Part shown: positions 1 through 10,745 of the stretch, piece after piece
Position numbering within the stretch: position 1 is the first letter of the stretch
Layout of the letters: every line of letters begins with the position of its first letter
From: Pictodentalium vernedei
Lineage: Eukaryota > Mollusca > Scaphopoda > Dentaliida > Dentaliidae
Reading direction: 5' to 3'
Assembly (NCBI GenBank): GCA_031216915.1
Contig: CM062290.1
Coordinates: 163,782,453 to 163,846,452 of the forward strand
DNA length: 64,000 nt
Translations under genes and position numbers: made by a program
Notes under the pieces: model-generated
Databases searched by the model: none
Told to the model about the DNA's origin: nothing
The model's input: only the letters and a program-made list of their open reading frames with translations

Positions 1-2518
1 GAGAGGTGCAAGGGGCACCATTTTTGTCGTTAGAGGAATGGTTTCCAGAGAAAAACTCCTAGGGGGTTTCAATTCGAAACACTAAAAGTGTGTTCATGTT
101 AATCAATAGGGTCTGTAGATGTGCATAAAGGTTTGGGATTTTTGATTCGGCCCCGAGGGGCGCAAGGGGCACCACTTTTGTTGTTAGAGGAATGGTTTCC
201 GGCGAAAAACTCCTAGGGGTTTCAATCGAAACACTAAAAGTGTGTTCATGTTAATCAATAGGGTCTGTAGATGTGCATAAAGGTTTTGGATTTTTGATTC
301 GGTCCTTGGGGGCATAAGGGGCACCACTTTTGTCGTTAGAGGAATGGTTTCCGGCGAAAAACTCCTAGGGGTTTCAATTCGAAACATTGAAAGTGTGTTC
401 ATGTTCATTCATATGGTCTGTAGATGTGCATAAAGGTTTTGGATTTTTGATTCTGCTCCGAGGGGTGCAAGGGGCACCATTTTTGTCGTTAGAGGAATGG
501 TTTCCGGCAAAAAACTGCTAGGAGTTTCAATTCAAAACACTGAAAGTGTATTCATGTTCATTAGTAGGGTCTGTAGATGTGCATAAAGGTTTTGGATTTT
601 TGATTCGGTCCCAAGGGGCGCAAGGGGCACCATTTTTGTCGTCAGAGGAATGGTTTCCGGAGAAAAACTCCTAGGGGTTTCAATTTGAAACATTGAAAGT
701 GTGTTCATGTTCATTCATAGGGTCTGTAGATGTGCATAAAGGTTTTGGATTTTTGATTCGGCCCTGAGGGGCGCAAGGGGCACCATTTTTGTCGTTAGAG
801 GAATGGTTTCCGGCGAAAAACTCCTAGGGGTTTCAATTCGAAACATTGAAAGTGTGTTCATGTTCATTCATAGGGTCTGTAGATGTGCATAAAGGTTTTG
901 GATGTTTGATTCGGCCCCCGAGGGGTGCAAGGGGCACCATTTTTGTCATTAGAGGAATGGCTTCCGGCGAAAAACTGCTAGAAGTTTCAATTCGAAACAC
1001 TGAAAGTGTGCATGTTCATTAGTAGGGTCTGAAGATGTGCATAAAGGTTTTGGATTTTTGATTCGGCCCCGAGGGGCGCAAGGGGCTTCATTTTTGTCGT
1101 TAGAGGAATGGTTTCCGGAGAAAAACTCCTAGGGGTTTCAATTTGAAACATTGAAAGTGTGTTCATGTTCATTCATAGGGTCTGTAGATGTGCATAAAGG
1201 TTTTGGATTTTTGATTCGGCCCCGAGGGGCGCAAGGGGCACCATTTTTGTCGTTAGAGGAATGGTTTCCAGTGAAAAACTGCTAGGAGTTTCAATTCGAA
1301 ACACTGAAAGTGTGTTCATGTTCATTAGTAGGGTCTGTAGATGTGCATAAAGGTTTTGGATTTTTGATTCGGCCCCCGAGAGGTGCAAGGGGCACCATTT
1401 TTGTCGTTAGAGGAATGGTTTCCAGAGAAAAACTCCTAGGGGGTTTCAATTCGAAACACTAAAAGTGTGTTCATGTTAATCAATAGGGTCTGTAGATGTG
1501 CATAAAGGTTTGGGATTTTTGATTCGGCCCCGAGGGGCGCAAGGGGCACCACTTTTGTTGTTAGAGGAATGGTTTCCGGTGAAAAACTCCTAGGGGTTTC
1601 AATCGAAACACTAAAAGTGTGTTCATGTTAATCAATAGGGTCTGTAGATGTGCATAAAGGTTTTGGATTTTTGATTCGGTCCTTGGGGGCATAAGGGGCA
1701 CCACTTTTGTCGTTAGAGGAATGGTTTCCGGCGAAAAACTCCTAGGGGTTTCAATTCGAAACATTGAAAGTGTGTTCATGTTCATTCATATGGTCTGTAG
1801 ATGTGCATAAAGGTTTTGGATTTTTGATTCTGCTCCGAGGGGTGCAAGGGGCACCATTTTTGTCGTTAGAGGAATGGTTTCCGGCAAAAAACTGCTAGGA
1901 GTTTCAATTCAAAACACTGAAAGTGTATTCATGTTCATTAGTAGGGTTTGTAGATGTGCATAAAGGTTTTGGATTTTTGATTCGGTCCCAAGGGGCGCAA
2001 GGGGCACCATTTTTGTCGTCAGAGGAATGGTTTCCGGAGAAAAACTCCTAGGGGTTTCAATTTGAAACATTGAAAGTGTGTTCATGTTCATTCATAGGGT
2101 CTGTAGATGTGCATAAAGGTTTTGGATTTTTGATTCGGCCCTGAGGGGCGCAAGGGGCACCATTTTTGTCGTTAGAGGAATGGTTTCCGGCGAAAAACTC
2201 CTAGGGGTTTCAATTCGAAACATTGAAAGTGTGTTCATGTTCATTCATAGGGTCTGTAGATGTGCATAAAGGTTTTGGATGTTTGATTCGGCCCCCGAGG
2301 GGTGCAAGGGGCACCATTTTTGTCATTAGAGGAATGGCTTCCGGCGAAAAACTGCTAGAAGTTTCAATTCGAAACACTGAAAGTGTGCATGTTCATTAGT
2401 AGGGTCTGAAGATGTGCATAAAGGTTTTGGATTTTTGATTCGGCCCCGAGGGGCGCAAGGGGCTTCATTTTTGTCGTTAGAGGAATGGTTTCCGGAGAAA
2501 AACTCCTAGGGGTTTCAA
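1..2518. repeat. 1377-bp higher-order repeat (9 x 153 bp), two copies
   Basis: The sequence from 1 reappears from 1378 with the same monomer-specific variants in the same order, including the 152-bp monomers and the odd 'gtctgaagatg' monomer (1029 and 2406). The match runs to about 1141/2518 with only a couple of substitutions noticed, then the copies part. Monomers within a copy differ far more than the two copies do, which is the signature of higher-order amplification. Confidence 0.9.
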
Positions 2519-3505
2519 TTCGAAACACTAAAAGTGTGTTCATGTTAATCAATAGGGTCTGTAGATGTGCACAAAGGTTTTGGATTTTTGCTTCGGCCCC
2601 GACATGCGCAAGGGGCACCATTTTTGTCGTTAGAGGAATGGTTTCCGGAGAAAAACTTCTAGGGGTTTCAATTTGAAATACTGAAAGTGTGTTCATGTTA
2701 ATCAATAGGGTCTGTAGATGTGCATAAAGGTTTTGGATTTTTGATTCGGCTTCCAGGGGCGCAAGGGGCTCCATTTTTGTCGTTAGAGGAGTGGTTTCCG
2801 GCGAAAAACTCCCTAGGGGTTTCAATTCAAAACACTGAAAGTTCATTCATCTTCATTAATAGGGTCTGTAGATGTGCATAAAGGCTTTGGATTTTTTATT
2901 TGGCTTCGAGGGGCACAGGGGGCACCATTTTTGTTGTTAGAGGAATGGTTTCCGGCAAAAAACTCCTAGGGGTTTCAATTCGAAACATTGAAAGTGTGTT
3001 CATCTTCATTAATAGGGTCTGTAGATGTGCATAAAGGTTTTGGATTTTTTATTCAGCCCCAAGGGGCGCAAGGGGCACCATTTTTGTCGTTAGAGGAATG
3101 GTTTCCAGGGAAAACTCCTAGGGGTTTCAATTCGAAACATTGAAAGTGTGTTCATGTTCATTCATAGGGTCTGTAGATGTGCATAAAGGTTTTGGATTTT
3201 TGATTCGTCCCTCGGGGGAGCAAGGTTAGAGGAATGGTTTCCAGTGAAAAACTCCTAGGGGTTTCAATTCGAAACACTAAAAGTGTGTTCATGTTAATCA
3301 ATAGGGTCTGTAGATGTGCATAAAGGTTTTGGATTTTTGATTTGGCCCCGAGGGGTGCAAGGGGCACCATTTTTGTCGTTAGAGGAATGGTTTCCAGAGA
3401 AAAACTCCTAGGGGTTTCAATTCGAAACACTAAAAGTGTGTTCCTGTTAATCAATAGCGTCTGTAGATGTGCATAAAGATTTTGGATTTTTGATTCGGCC
3501 CCGAC
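1..3505. repeat. 153-bp satellite array, 23 monomers
   Basis: About 23 head-to-tail monomers, counted from the motif ctgtagatgtgcataaagg (for example 113, 265, 418, 571, 724, 877, 1029, 1182, 1335). Spacing is 152-154 bp, with one shortened monomer of 137 bp (3171 to 3308). The array is cut by the left edge of the window and ends near 3505 at ggccccgac, where unrelated sequence begins. Monomers differ by a few substitutions. Because 153 is a multiple of 3, some frames stay open through several monomers; I read these as chance open frames. No tRNA-like or transposase sequence was seen. Function unknown; a heterochromatic or centromere-type satellite is possible but unproven. Confidence 0.95.
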
Positions 3506-4300
3506 AATAATCACAAATGCGAATGCAGGGATATACTATGGTGTGCTTTGCACACAAATGACACCCCTCTAGTTTTTTTTTTTTTAAAACCTGAACTTAT
3601 GAAATTGGTGTAGTCGTTTCTGCCTTTTTGGAACAAGCAATGCATACAGATGTATGGTCTAAATATGATATCCTTTGTTTAAAATATCGATTCATTTAAA
3701 TGCTGTTGGGTTTCAGCCAATCTTTTTCTTTCTTTTTTTCATATATGCCTGCAAGTCTTTCGACTGTTGAGCTTCTGTCGCCTAAACCCGCTTATTAAAC
3801 CACCCCTTTTCCAAGAGCACTCGATTTCATTGTAACCTAGACCTACTAGAATTGGTATTGTCAGGAAGAAAATCAGTGTACACACATTCATATTCGATGT
3901 GCTCATTATCCCTGTGAGCCTTCGGCATGCTGAAACTTTCATTCATTCTATTTCTTGCTTGCACACTGCACAGGAAATAGTTTGCTATGGTAAATGCCTT
4001 GTTATCTAGCTTTCTGAATGTGTGGCGTTTTGACCAAAAATATGTGACATTTTGACCAAAAAATGTGACATTTTGACCATTTTGAAATGTGATGTTTTGG
4101 TCATGTGACGTTTTGACCAGCACCCGTCACTGTTGCAGCCAGCCTCAGCTTATCCCTGCAGGGGTCTGCAGAGATGTCTGGTAGTGTAGACGTGAGATAT
4201 CACCCTCAGCCTTCCCTGACTTCAACTTGGTGAAGTCGGAAGGGGCTGCCAGCTGAACCCTCTGCTGTGGTCTCTCAGCCGTTGAGCCCAGCAGCCTTCT
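3506..4300. other. AT-rich sequence with a short tandem motif
   Basis: No gene recognised. At about 4022-4125 a motif of the type 'tgtgacattttgaccaaaa' repeats four to five times with an irregular period near 20 bp; the last copies read 'gtgatgttttggtcatgtgacgttttgacc'-like variants. The start of a GC-richer block lies at about 4180. Confidence 0.5.
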
Positions 4301-4309
4301 CTTTGGATT

Positions 4310-4663
4310 TTGGATGTTCCTGGTGTGGTCACCATGGACTCTCTTGCGTTTCTGTCCACGCACTCTGGTCCGACGGCCAGTTTTGCGGGACAGACGTTTT
4401 TTGTGCAGCCTGGACTTTCTGTCCCTCAGAGGTCCGCGGTGACTCTTCTGAGTTCCCGCACTGTTGATCCTCGGGGTCTGGTATACCCCTATCAGCATCT
4501 GCCTGCAGATGTTTCAGCTGCCACCCGTCGCCCCGCATTGGGTGTTCTGGAGGATTGTGACCCTTCACTGGTTCATAGGGTCAGGAGTGAAGCCACTAAG
4601 CCAGTTCATTCCCCTGTCGAACCGGCTGTCACGGGCCGTGAGCTTACTCCTTCAACATTTTAA
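4310..4663 (+). CDS. unrecognised open frame in a GC-richer block
   Basis: A 117-codon open frame in a locally GC-richer block (about 4180-4660) that stands out from its AT-rich surroundings. The predicted product is rich in Pro, Ser, Thr and Val with a few charged stretches. I see no known motif, signal peptide or membrane segment. Other frames are open here too, so coding is not established. It ends where the 4645-5065 tandem repeat starts, which suggests the block belongs to a repeat, for example a degraded gag-like region, rather than a host exon. Low confidence. Confidence 0.2.
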   Translation: MDVPGVVTMDSLAFLSTHSGPTASFAGQTFFVQPGLSVPQRSAVTLLSSRTVDPRGLVYPYQHLPADVSAATRRPALGVLEDCDPSLVHRVRSEATKPVHSPVEPAVTGRELTPSTF

Positions 4664-5065
4664 TGCTATATTGCTCAAACTTTGCACACATGGTGCTCAC
4701 CAATTGCCGTTGTGCATGTGACAAGAGCATTTAACTCCATTTTGTACTTCCAGAGTTATGCCCCTTTTAGTACTTAAAACATTACAGTACAGTGTCGCAT
4801 TCTCCTTCAACATTTTACATGCTACATTGTTCAAACTTTGCACACATGTTGATCACCAACTGCCGTTGTGCATGTGACAAGAGCAGGTAACTCTGTTTTG
4901 TATTTCCAGAGTTATGCCCCCTTTTAGTACTTCAAACATTACACTATTGTGTCGCCTACTCCTTCAACATTTTACTTGCTTTATTGTTCAAACTTTGCTC
5001 CCATGTTGATCATGAATTGTCGTTGTGCATGTGGCAGGAACAGATAACTCCATTTTATTTTTAGA
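4645..5065. repeat. three-copy tandem repeat, about 156-bp unit
   Basis: Units begin at about 4645, 4800 and 4957 with 'ctccttcaacatttta' and contain 'caaactttgcacaca', 'gttgtgcatgtg' and 'agagttatgcccc'. The third copy breaks off near 5065. This looks like the internal tandem unit of a dispersed invertebrate repeat; no coding capacity. Confidence 0.8.
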
Positions 5066-6294
5066 TGACGAGAATCCTCGCCGTTTATAGCTGTTAGGAT
5101 CCTCAAAATGTCCTTTTCCTTTGCGCCCACTATCTGCAATCATTATCAATGAAGTTAACCTGTCAAAGTATGGACGCTAATCTGTCAATGAATCTTCTAC
5201 ACCAAAAAATTGTTTGCATTTCCATTCTGCATACTAAAATTTCACAAAAGCAATATGAAATATGTGCACACAAGCATACATATGGAAACCCTTTACCCCA
5301 GACAGGGCAGGGGAATGGGCAATGATTGGAGGGGGAGCGGGGCACAGACATAGTCGTGTCATCAAAAATTTCAAACTTTACCCCAGAGAAACTTGTGCAT
5401 GTTCCAATTTTGATGGTTGTGTGTTGCCCCGCTTGGCGGTGCTCTTGTTTCTTGGTGCTTTTGCACCACTTTTCTTTCCCAAATCCCTTGGGAAGGATCA
5501 AAATAGAGAGTATATTTTCCGAGTTAGGGACTTCCACTGTAGTGCAAGCCTGTAGTAAACAATTGTGGTAGGTATAATAAGAAAGGAAGTTTACTATAAA
5601 ATTTAGATTTTCACTTGTTGGTGAAAAACGTTACTGTGCATGTTTTCCATTCAACAAAACTCTGTGTGTGTGTCAGGGTAGGTTGGGGGTCATTTCCACA
5701 ACACAGACATGCACATGTGGGATTTGCTGTTGGTAGCAAGTATATAGGTTTTATTTTATTGTATCATCTTAGTGCGTTCAACTGCCCAAATCACAACCAA
5801 CTGGTGCATTATTGCAATAAAAATATCGCGATATTCAGATATGAACGTGATGCCATTATCGCCCAAATAGCGCATTATTAGCGCATCCAGGTTTCCACTT
5901 TCTTGTAGGCTGTACTGTAACTGATACCTTACTCATAACTTATAAAAAAAAAAACATCATGAAATTGAATAAATGAAATGTGCATGTTCCATAGGATTCA
6001 TTGGAATCAAATTATCTGTTACATGATCAATGACATTTGGAACAAATTTTATCCTGACAGGGTGATAGGAAGGAACTAATTACATAAAATGTGAATACTG
6101 AAAAAATGTTCATCTGAGGCAGTGGCTTCATTTCAAAAGTTCTACAAAAATTATGTAGTTCTTGTCTAAAAATTAAATTCTCATTACACAATCTTTTAAC
6201 AATATGTCTAAACATATTTCTGGAAGAAAAATATTACTGTAATAAAAATCAATCTTATGAGTTTTTATATTCAAGTGTAAGAAGAAATACCTTT
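5066..6294. other. unannotated stretch
   Basis: AT-rich sequence with short open frames only. I find no recognisable exon, RNA gene or transposon boundary. Confidence 0.4.
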
Positions 6295-6412
6295 TCAACC
6301 CTTTACCCAATGCAGACGATATCAAAATTTATTATTTTAAATACCATTTTTTCAAATTTTTCAAAAAATTTCAACAAAACCATATCATGTGACCCCTCGT
6401 TGGAACGAGGCT
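6295..6412. mobile_element. half of a palindromic TTAA-type element (family B)
   Basis: Starts 'caaccctttacccaatg' and continues through the family B left arm ('ttcaacaaaaccatatcatg', then 'gacccctcgttggaacgag'). At about 6412 it stops at the hairpin centre instead of folding back, so only one arm is present. Confidence 0.7.
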
Positions 6413-7060
6413 GCACGTTGAAAATATTAATTGGTCTACCCCCAAATACTGAATATGGTCTTTTCCAATTGCTGCCACTGAACGGAATATACCACCAGGG
6501 TTCAAAGGGTTACATTCACTTAAAAGGTTGTTGATGCTTTTACATGCTTTCCTGTGTCATAACCACTTCCACGAACTCTAAAATTGTATGTATGGAGCTG
6601 TGTGGAGTGTAGTTTTGTTTTTTGTTGTCCATAAATCACTTTGTTTACAGTTGTGTAGCTCACCTTTTTGGGAAATTTTCCAAGTTTAACCTATGTTTTT
6701 GTAAACATTTTATCTATAAGCACAATTATGTAGGTGCTAACCACCATTCTGTTACTTTTAGCATTGTTTATTTTATTTTTTCATTGAACACTTTCGAATT
6801 TTGGCCCAGACTTTTGTCAATTTTCAAAAATGAAAATTTATGTTTAGGTTATTTGCTTTGAAGGATGCTTTTGCATGGCATTTAGTTTCCCCTTATTGGC
6901 CCTTAAGTGTTGTTTTGGGCCAAGACCACTTCCATTAACCCTTGCACTGTTTGTACATGTTTAGAGTGACAGCTTATAGAGCTGGGTGGTTGAAATTTAG
7001 GCTCTCTCGTGTATCAGTATATTACAGTATTCTGATCACCAAAGCAGACAGAATTCCAAT
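6413..7060. other. unannotated stretch
   Basis: AT-rich sequence with no supported gene. The segment just after 6412 ('gttgaaaatatt' and 'ggtctaccccc') resembles a segment at about 56190-56220, so at least part of it is dispersed repeat. Confidence 0.35.
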
Positions 7061-7061
7061 C

Positions 7062-7300
7062 AGGAGCCAATACTATAAAACTTTTACAATTGTATTTTCA
7101 AGAATTGTATTTTTTATCTTTTACCTTTTAATATAACTGACTAAAATAAATCATTAGCATTTTAAAAGATATGTCGATTTGTCAACTGGCAAATTGCCAG
7201 ATCTGTGAAAATGCTAATGGTTCATTTTAACCCATTTACAGTCATAACTAGAAAATACAATTCTAGAAAAAACAATTGTAAAAGTTTCATAGCATTGGCC
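7062..7300. mobile_element. foldback element, family D
   Basis: Imperfect inverted repeat. The left arm 'ccaatactataaaactttt' followed by 'acaattgtattttc' returns inverted as 'gaaaatacaattctag' and 'acaattgtaaaagtttcat'. The centre contains 'actggcaaattgccag'. A second copy with the same layout is at 32655-32882. No coding sequence; a non-autonomous DNA element is the likely explanation. Confidence 0.75.
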
Positions 7301-8525
7301 CCACATCACTACTTTGTTCAGTCAGAATTATCGGTCTGCTTCCACCACACTGGTCATCCTGTAAAACCTTCATCGGGCAAATACCATGTAAAACCCAGTG
7401 TGGGGCAGCTTTTTGACCACAGGCGAATCTGTTGTACATGAAATTCTATGATTAATACATCTTTCTCTGAAAAAATTCCAAATTAACATTATTGACTGAT
7501 CAATTCAGCATCTACAGCATTTCAATAGTTTGTTGACAAAAGTTCCATTTTGGTTACAAAACTAAATGGATAGTGATAATAAGCTTTCTGTATCTAATGC
7601 CGTGTGTTTTTATTATGAAATAGAGCAGTGTGTCATGAATTTAGACAATTGGACAGCATTCCATTGATGAAGACATTTTAGGAAACTAAATGTTATGTCA
7701 TAACAAAATGTGTGGTATTTAAGTAAGAACATACCTTCGATTTATTGTGACACTCCCCACTGTTTTTGTAAAACCCATGGTGGGCATGCTGCAGCCCAGT
7801 GCGTGGTTTACTGCATGCCTGCTTCGCAGATTACTTTATAATTTTCTGCGATATATTGTCAGAAAGACGTCTTTTTCGGGTAACTAGTTTGGTTTGGGAT
7901 TCTGGTTGCTTCCTCTCAAAACTCACATATAGATTATTATCAAAGACATGTTGGGGCCCTAATTGTCAATTTATAACCAGTTAAATTAGAAAACTAAAAC
8001 CCGATGTGAGCATTATTGACACCCACAGCAGAGTTTTACTGCCTGCAGCGGGTATTATAGGATGACCAGCATGTCCACACTACAGTACAAAATCTCAGCT
8101 ATTGAAAATGAAACACAAGAGTTGCTGAATCTGGCATACTATTTTCCTTTGGTGTTTTTTGATTTGGCCTTGTTTTTGCAGTATTTCATTTACAAAATCT
8201 TGCCCCATTTGTGTCATTGAGTTGTGATCGAATTGCAATCTGATCGTTATCTTGACGTGAATAAGAATAATTTTGTGATTACAGTTCTGTAGTTTAACGG
8301 AATTAGAAAGATATTTTAAGATACCAAAAAGATGTAAATCACATGACAGCATGTTTTGTCCACTGCTTATGAAATATCAGTCTGCTGTGGTCTTAAAGTG
8401 GACTGTTGGGTAATTTTGTGATCCATTCAAAATTTACTGTTTGCTTTTAGAGTCCTTAGATTCTCAATTCCATAGATGTGCAAAAAATCACACCTCTCAG
8501 TTGGGTCGGTGGTTGCTATTTCTTT
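7301..8525. other. unannotated stretch
   Basis: No gene recognised. The motif 'gtaaaacc' with 'gggcaa' or 'gtgggg' recurs near 7360-7400 and 7770-7790, which hints at degraded repeat. Confidence 0.35.
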
Positions 8526-8666
8526 AGTCCTAACTAGGACCCTCATGTCACTACCTTCTCCTCCCACTTCCCTAACTAGGATCCTCAGGTCATTACCTTC
8601 TCCTCTCACTTCCCTACAGGGAAGTGGGAGGAGAAGGTAGTGACATGAGGGTCCTAGTTAGACTAC
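8526..8666. repeat. 44-bp unit present as direct, direct, inverted copies
   Basis: 'ctaactaggaccctcatgtc' begins a 44-bp unit at about 8530. A second direct copy with a few substitutions follows at about 8573, then an inverted copy at about 8618-8661 that matches the first copy better than its neighbour. The whole can form a long hairpin. Confidence 0.8.
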
Positions 8667-8837
8667 TACTTGTAGGACCTAACATGAGTTGTGGTGAGGG
8701 GCTGTGCACCCTGGTGATTGACAATTTTGTTTTTTTGTTCAGTCTTCGTGCCAAATTCTTGAAGTTGCATTTATATATATAGCATTAGCATGGTTATTAG
8801 TCCCCTACGGGAACCGTAAGGGAACTATAGGATTGCA

Positions 8838-8942
8838 CTCTGTCCGTCTGTCTGTCTGTCCGTCCGTCCATCCGTCCGTCCGTCCGTCCATCCGTCCGTC
8901 CGTCCATCCGTCCGTCCGTCCATCCGTCCGTCTGTCTGTCTG
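8838..8942. repeat. tccgtccgtcc microsatellite
   Basis: A run of tccg, tctg and tcca tetramers immediately inside the left end of the 8797 element. It opens spurious Arg/Pro/Ser- and Asp/Gly/Arg-rich frames on both strands. Confidence 0.95.
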
Positions 8943-9392
8943 TTTTTTATGTTACCACCTCTCCCTCCAACATGCTTTAAGCTATACCTTTCATATTTGG
9001 TACATGGATAAATGGTTCTGAGGGGATGATGCATGCTCAAAATTTTTTTTTCAAAATCCAAGATGGCGGAATGGCGGCCATTTTTGTTGTGTTTTTTAAG
9101 CTTTTTTTTCTATATTTTCATGTTACCACCCCTCCCACCAACATGGTTAAAGCTACCCTTTGCATATTTGGCACATGGATAGAGGGTTGGGAGGGGATGA
9201 TGCACGTTCAATATTTTTTCTTCAAAATCCAAGATGGCGGCATGGTGGCCATTTTTGTTGTGTTTTTTAAGCTTTTTTCTCTATTTTATGTTACCACCCC
9301 TCACTCCAACATGGTTCAAGCTACACTTTTTATATTTGGCACATGAATAGAGGGTTTTCCAAAATTCAAGATGGCGCCATGGCGGCCATTTT

Positions 9393-10178
9393 CAGGCTTG
9401 GCAATTTCAGGAGAGCGATTTTTTAGCTCTCCTTACTGCCCTCCTGAAAGAATTAAGGAGAGCGAAAAATTGCCCTCCTAAATATTTTGGTCTGGGATGA
9501 TTGAGATTACATGTATTATGCTCACATTAAATTTTTGTTGTAAAGCAAAAATGTAATTTAACTTCGAAGTCACATAACATCACGTAATTTCATTTCGAAA
9601 GTGGTTTAGTGGTAAAAGGTAATGGCTGCAACCATACCCAAACACAGTTGCAATCATTTGAAGCAAAATGGGTCACAGCAATATTTTTTTTCTGTCAATT
9701 TCAAGTTCAACAACTGACATCACAGTTTGAGGGGTAATTATTCAAGGAATATTGACACTATAATATACTACCATTACCACTATCCTGTCACTTGAAGCAC
9801 TTGCACCAGGATGTAACTGTAGATTCAAGCAGACCTGTTGTCCAAGAAAGTCATATGCCTACCACTACCACCTTCAACCCCCTTGGGGGGATGATGGTGG
9901 TAGTGGCAGGCGTATCACTTTCTTGGACAACAAGTCTGGGTACACACACAGGTCTTGTCAAGTGTGTGTTCGGTTGTTGAGTGAGACATCTAGATGTCTA
10001 AGAGATTTCGCTTTACCTTAGTAAAGTTAATAAAATCACTGATATAGTCTGTTGGTTTTAGTTTCATTGAGTTCGTTCAATTGGATACTTAAAATGCTGT
10101 GTAAAGCTAATTGCTCTCCTAAGCTGATTGAGGAGAGTGATTTTTTGCCCTCCTGCATTTTTCAGAATGCCAGGCCTG
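9393..10178. mobile_element. nested DNA element with caggcYtggca termini
   Basis: Interrupts one of the 'ggcggccatttttgttg' units of the host element. Left end caggcttggca; the right end reads tgccaggcctg. The subterminal parts also match in inverse orientation ('aggagagcgattttt' against 'aaaaaatcactctcct'). The host sequence 'catttt' is duplicated on both sides (9387-9392 and 10179-10184), a 6-bp target duplication. Inside is a long hairpin at about 9838-9936 ('ttgtccaagaaagt' and 'actttcttggacaa'). No coding capacity. Confidence 0.75.
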
Positions 10179-10520
10179 CATTTTTGTTGTGTTTTTTAAG
10201 CTTTTTTCTCTATTTTATGTTACCACCCCTCCCTCCAACATGGTTCAAGCTACACCTTTCATATATGGTACATTGATAAAGGGTTGTGAGGGGATTATGC
10301 ATGCTCAATATTTTTTTTTCAAAATCCAAGATGCTTATATACTCTAGTGTCTTCTGTGACAAAAACACCTTATGTCACAAAAGCGCCGTAGGGGACTAAT
10401 ACCACCTCGGTGGTCAAACACTTGTTTTTTAAGGTGATGTGCATCACCCTTTTGGTTGTTAGCTACTGTTGGGTAATTTCCAGTCCACAGGAGTTCACAT
10501 TCAAGTTCAATGGGGCCTTA

Positions 10521-10745
10521 TCAACCCTTTACCCAACGTAATGATCAAAACTGGCTAGCGCTATTCACAAAAATCGTCAATTAATTTTCGTTATTTTTTC
10601 ATTTTTTGTCTCAAAAACACATTGATGAGCTCGTTCCAATGAGGGGTTATAACCTATGTTTTTGAGACAAAAAATGAAAAAAATTAGTTATTCAAGAATT
10701 TTGTTTGCAAGAGTCGTCTGCTTTTCAGGTTAGGTAAAGGGTTAA
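10521..10745. mobile_element. palindromic TTAA-type element, family A
   Basis: Ends 'aaccctttacccaacg' and 'gttaggtaaagggttaa'. Left arm 'agcgctattcacaaaaatcg'; right arm 'ttattcaagaattttgtt' plus 'gtcgtctgcttttca'. Central inverted repeat around 'gagctcgttccaatgagg' and 'tcaaaaacac'. The left half of the hairpin is shortened. TTAA at the right border and CCCTTT termini suggest a piggyBac-like miniature element; no transposase. Confidence 0.8.

Larger units (their letters stand above)
8797..10399. mobile_element. 1.6-kb DNA element with 14-bp inverted termini and TA flanks
   Basis: Left end ttagtcccctacgg (8797-8810) and right end ccgtaggggactaa (10386-10399) are exact 14-bp inverted repeats, each flanked by TA (8795-8796 and 10400-10401). 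Inside the left end is a tccgtccgtcc-type simple repeat (8838-8942). Then come about three units of roughly 170 bp carrying 'caacatg', 'tttcatatttggtacatgg', 'gatgatgcatgctca' and 'ccaagatggcgg', starting near 8968, 9139 and 9308, and a last partial unit after 10179. A second element is inserted at 9393. No transposase; non-autonomous. Superfamily uncertain; TA flanks would fit Tc1/mariner-like insertion. Confidence 0.8.

Noticed and set aside
184..3514. Many 60-160-codon frames in the satellite, on both strands
   Set aside because: They follow from a monomer length divisible by 3; stops and frame changes interrupt them and there is no start, splice or domain evidence.
8825..9061. Asp/Gly/Arg-rich and Pro/Ser/Val-rich frames
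   Set aside because: Produced by the tccg/tctg microsatellite inside a DNA element.
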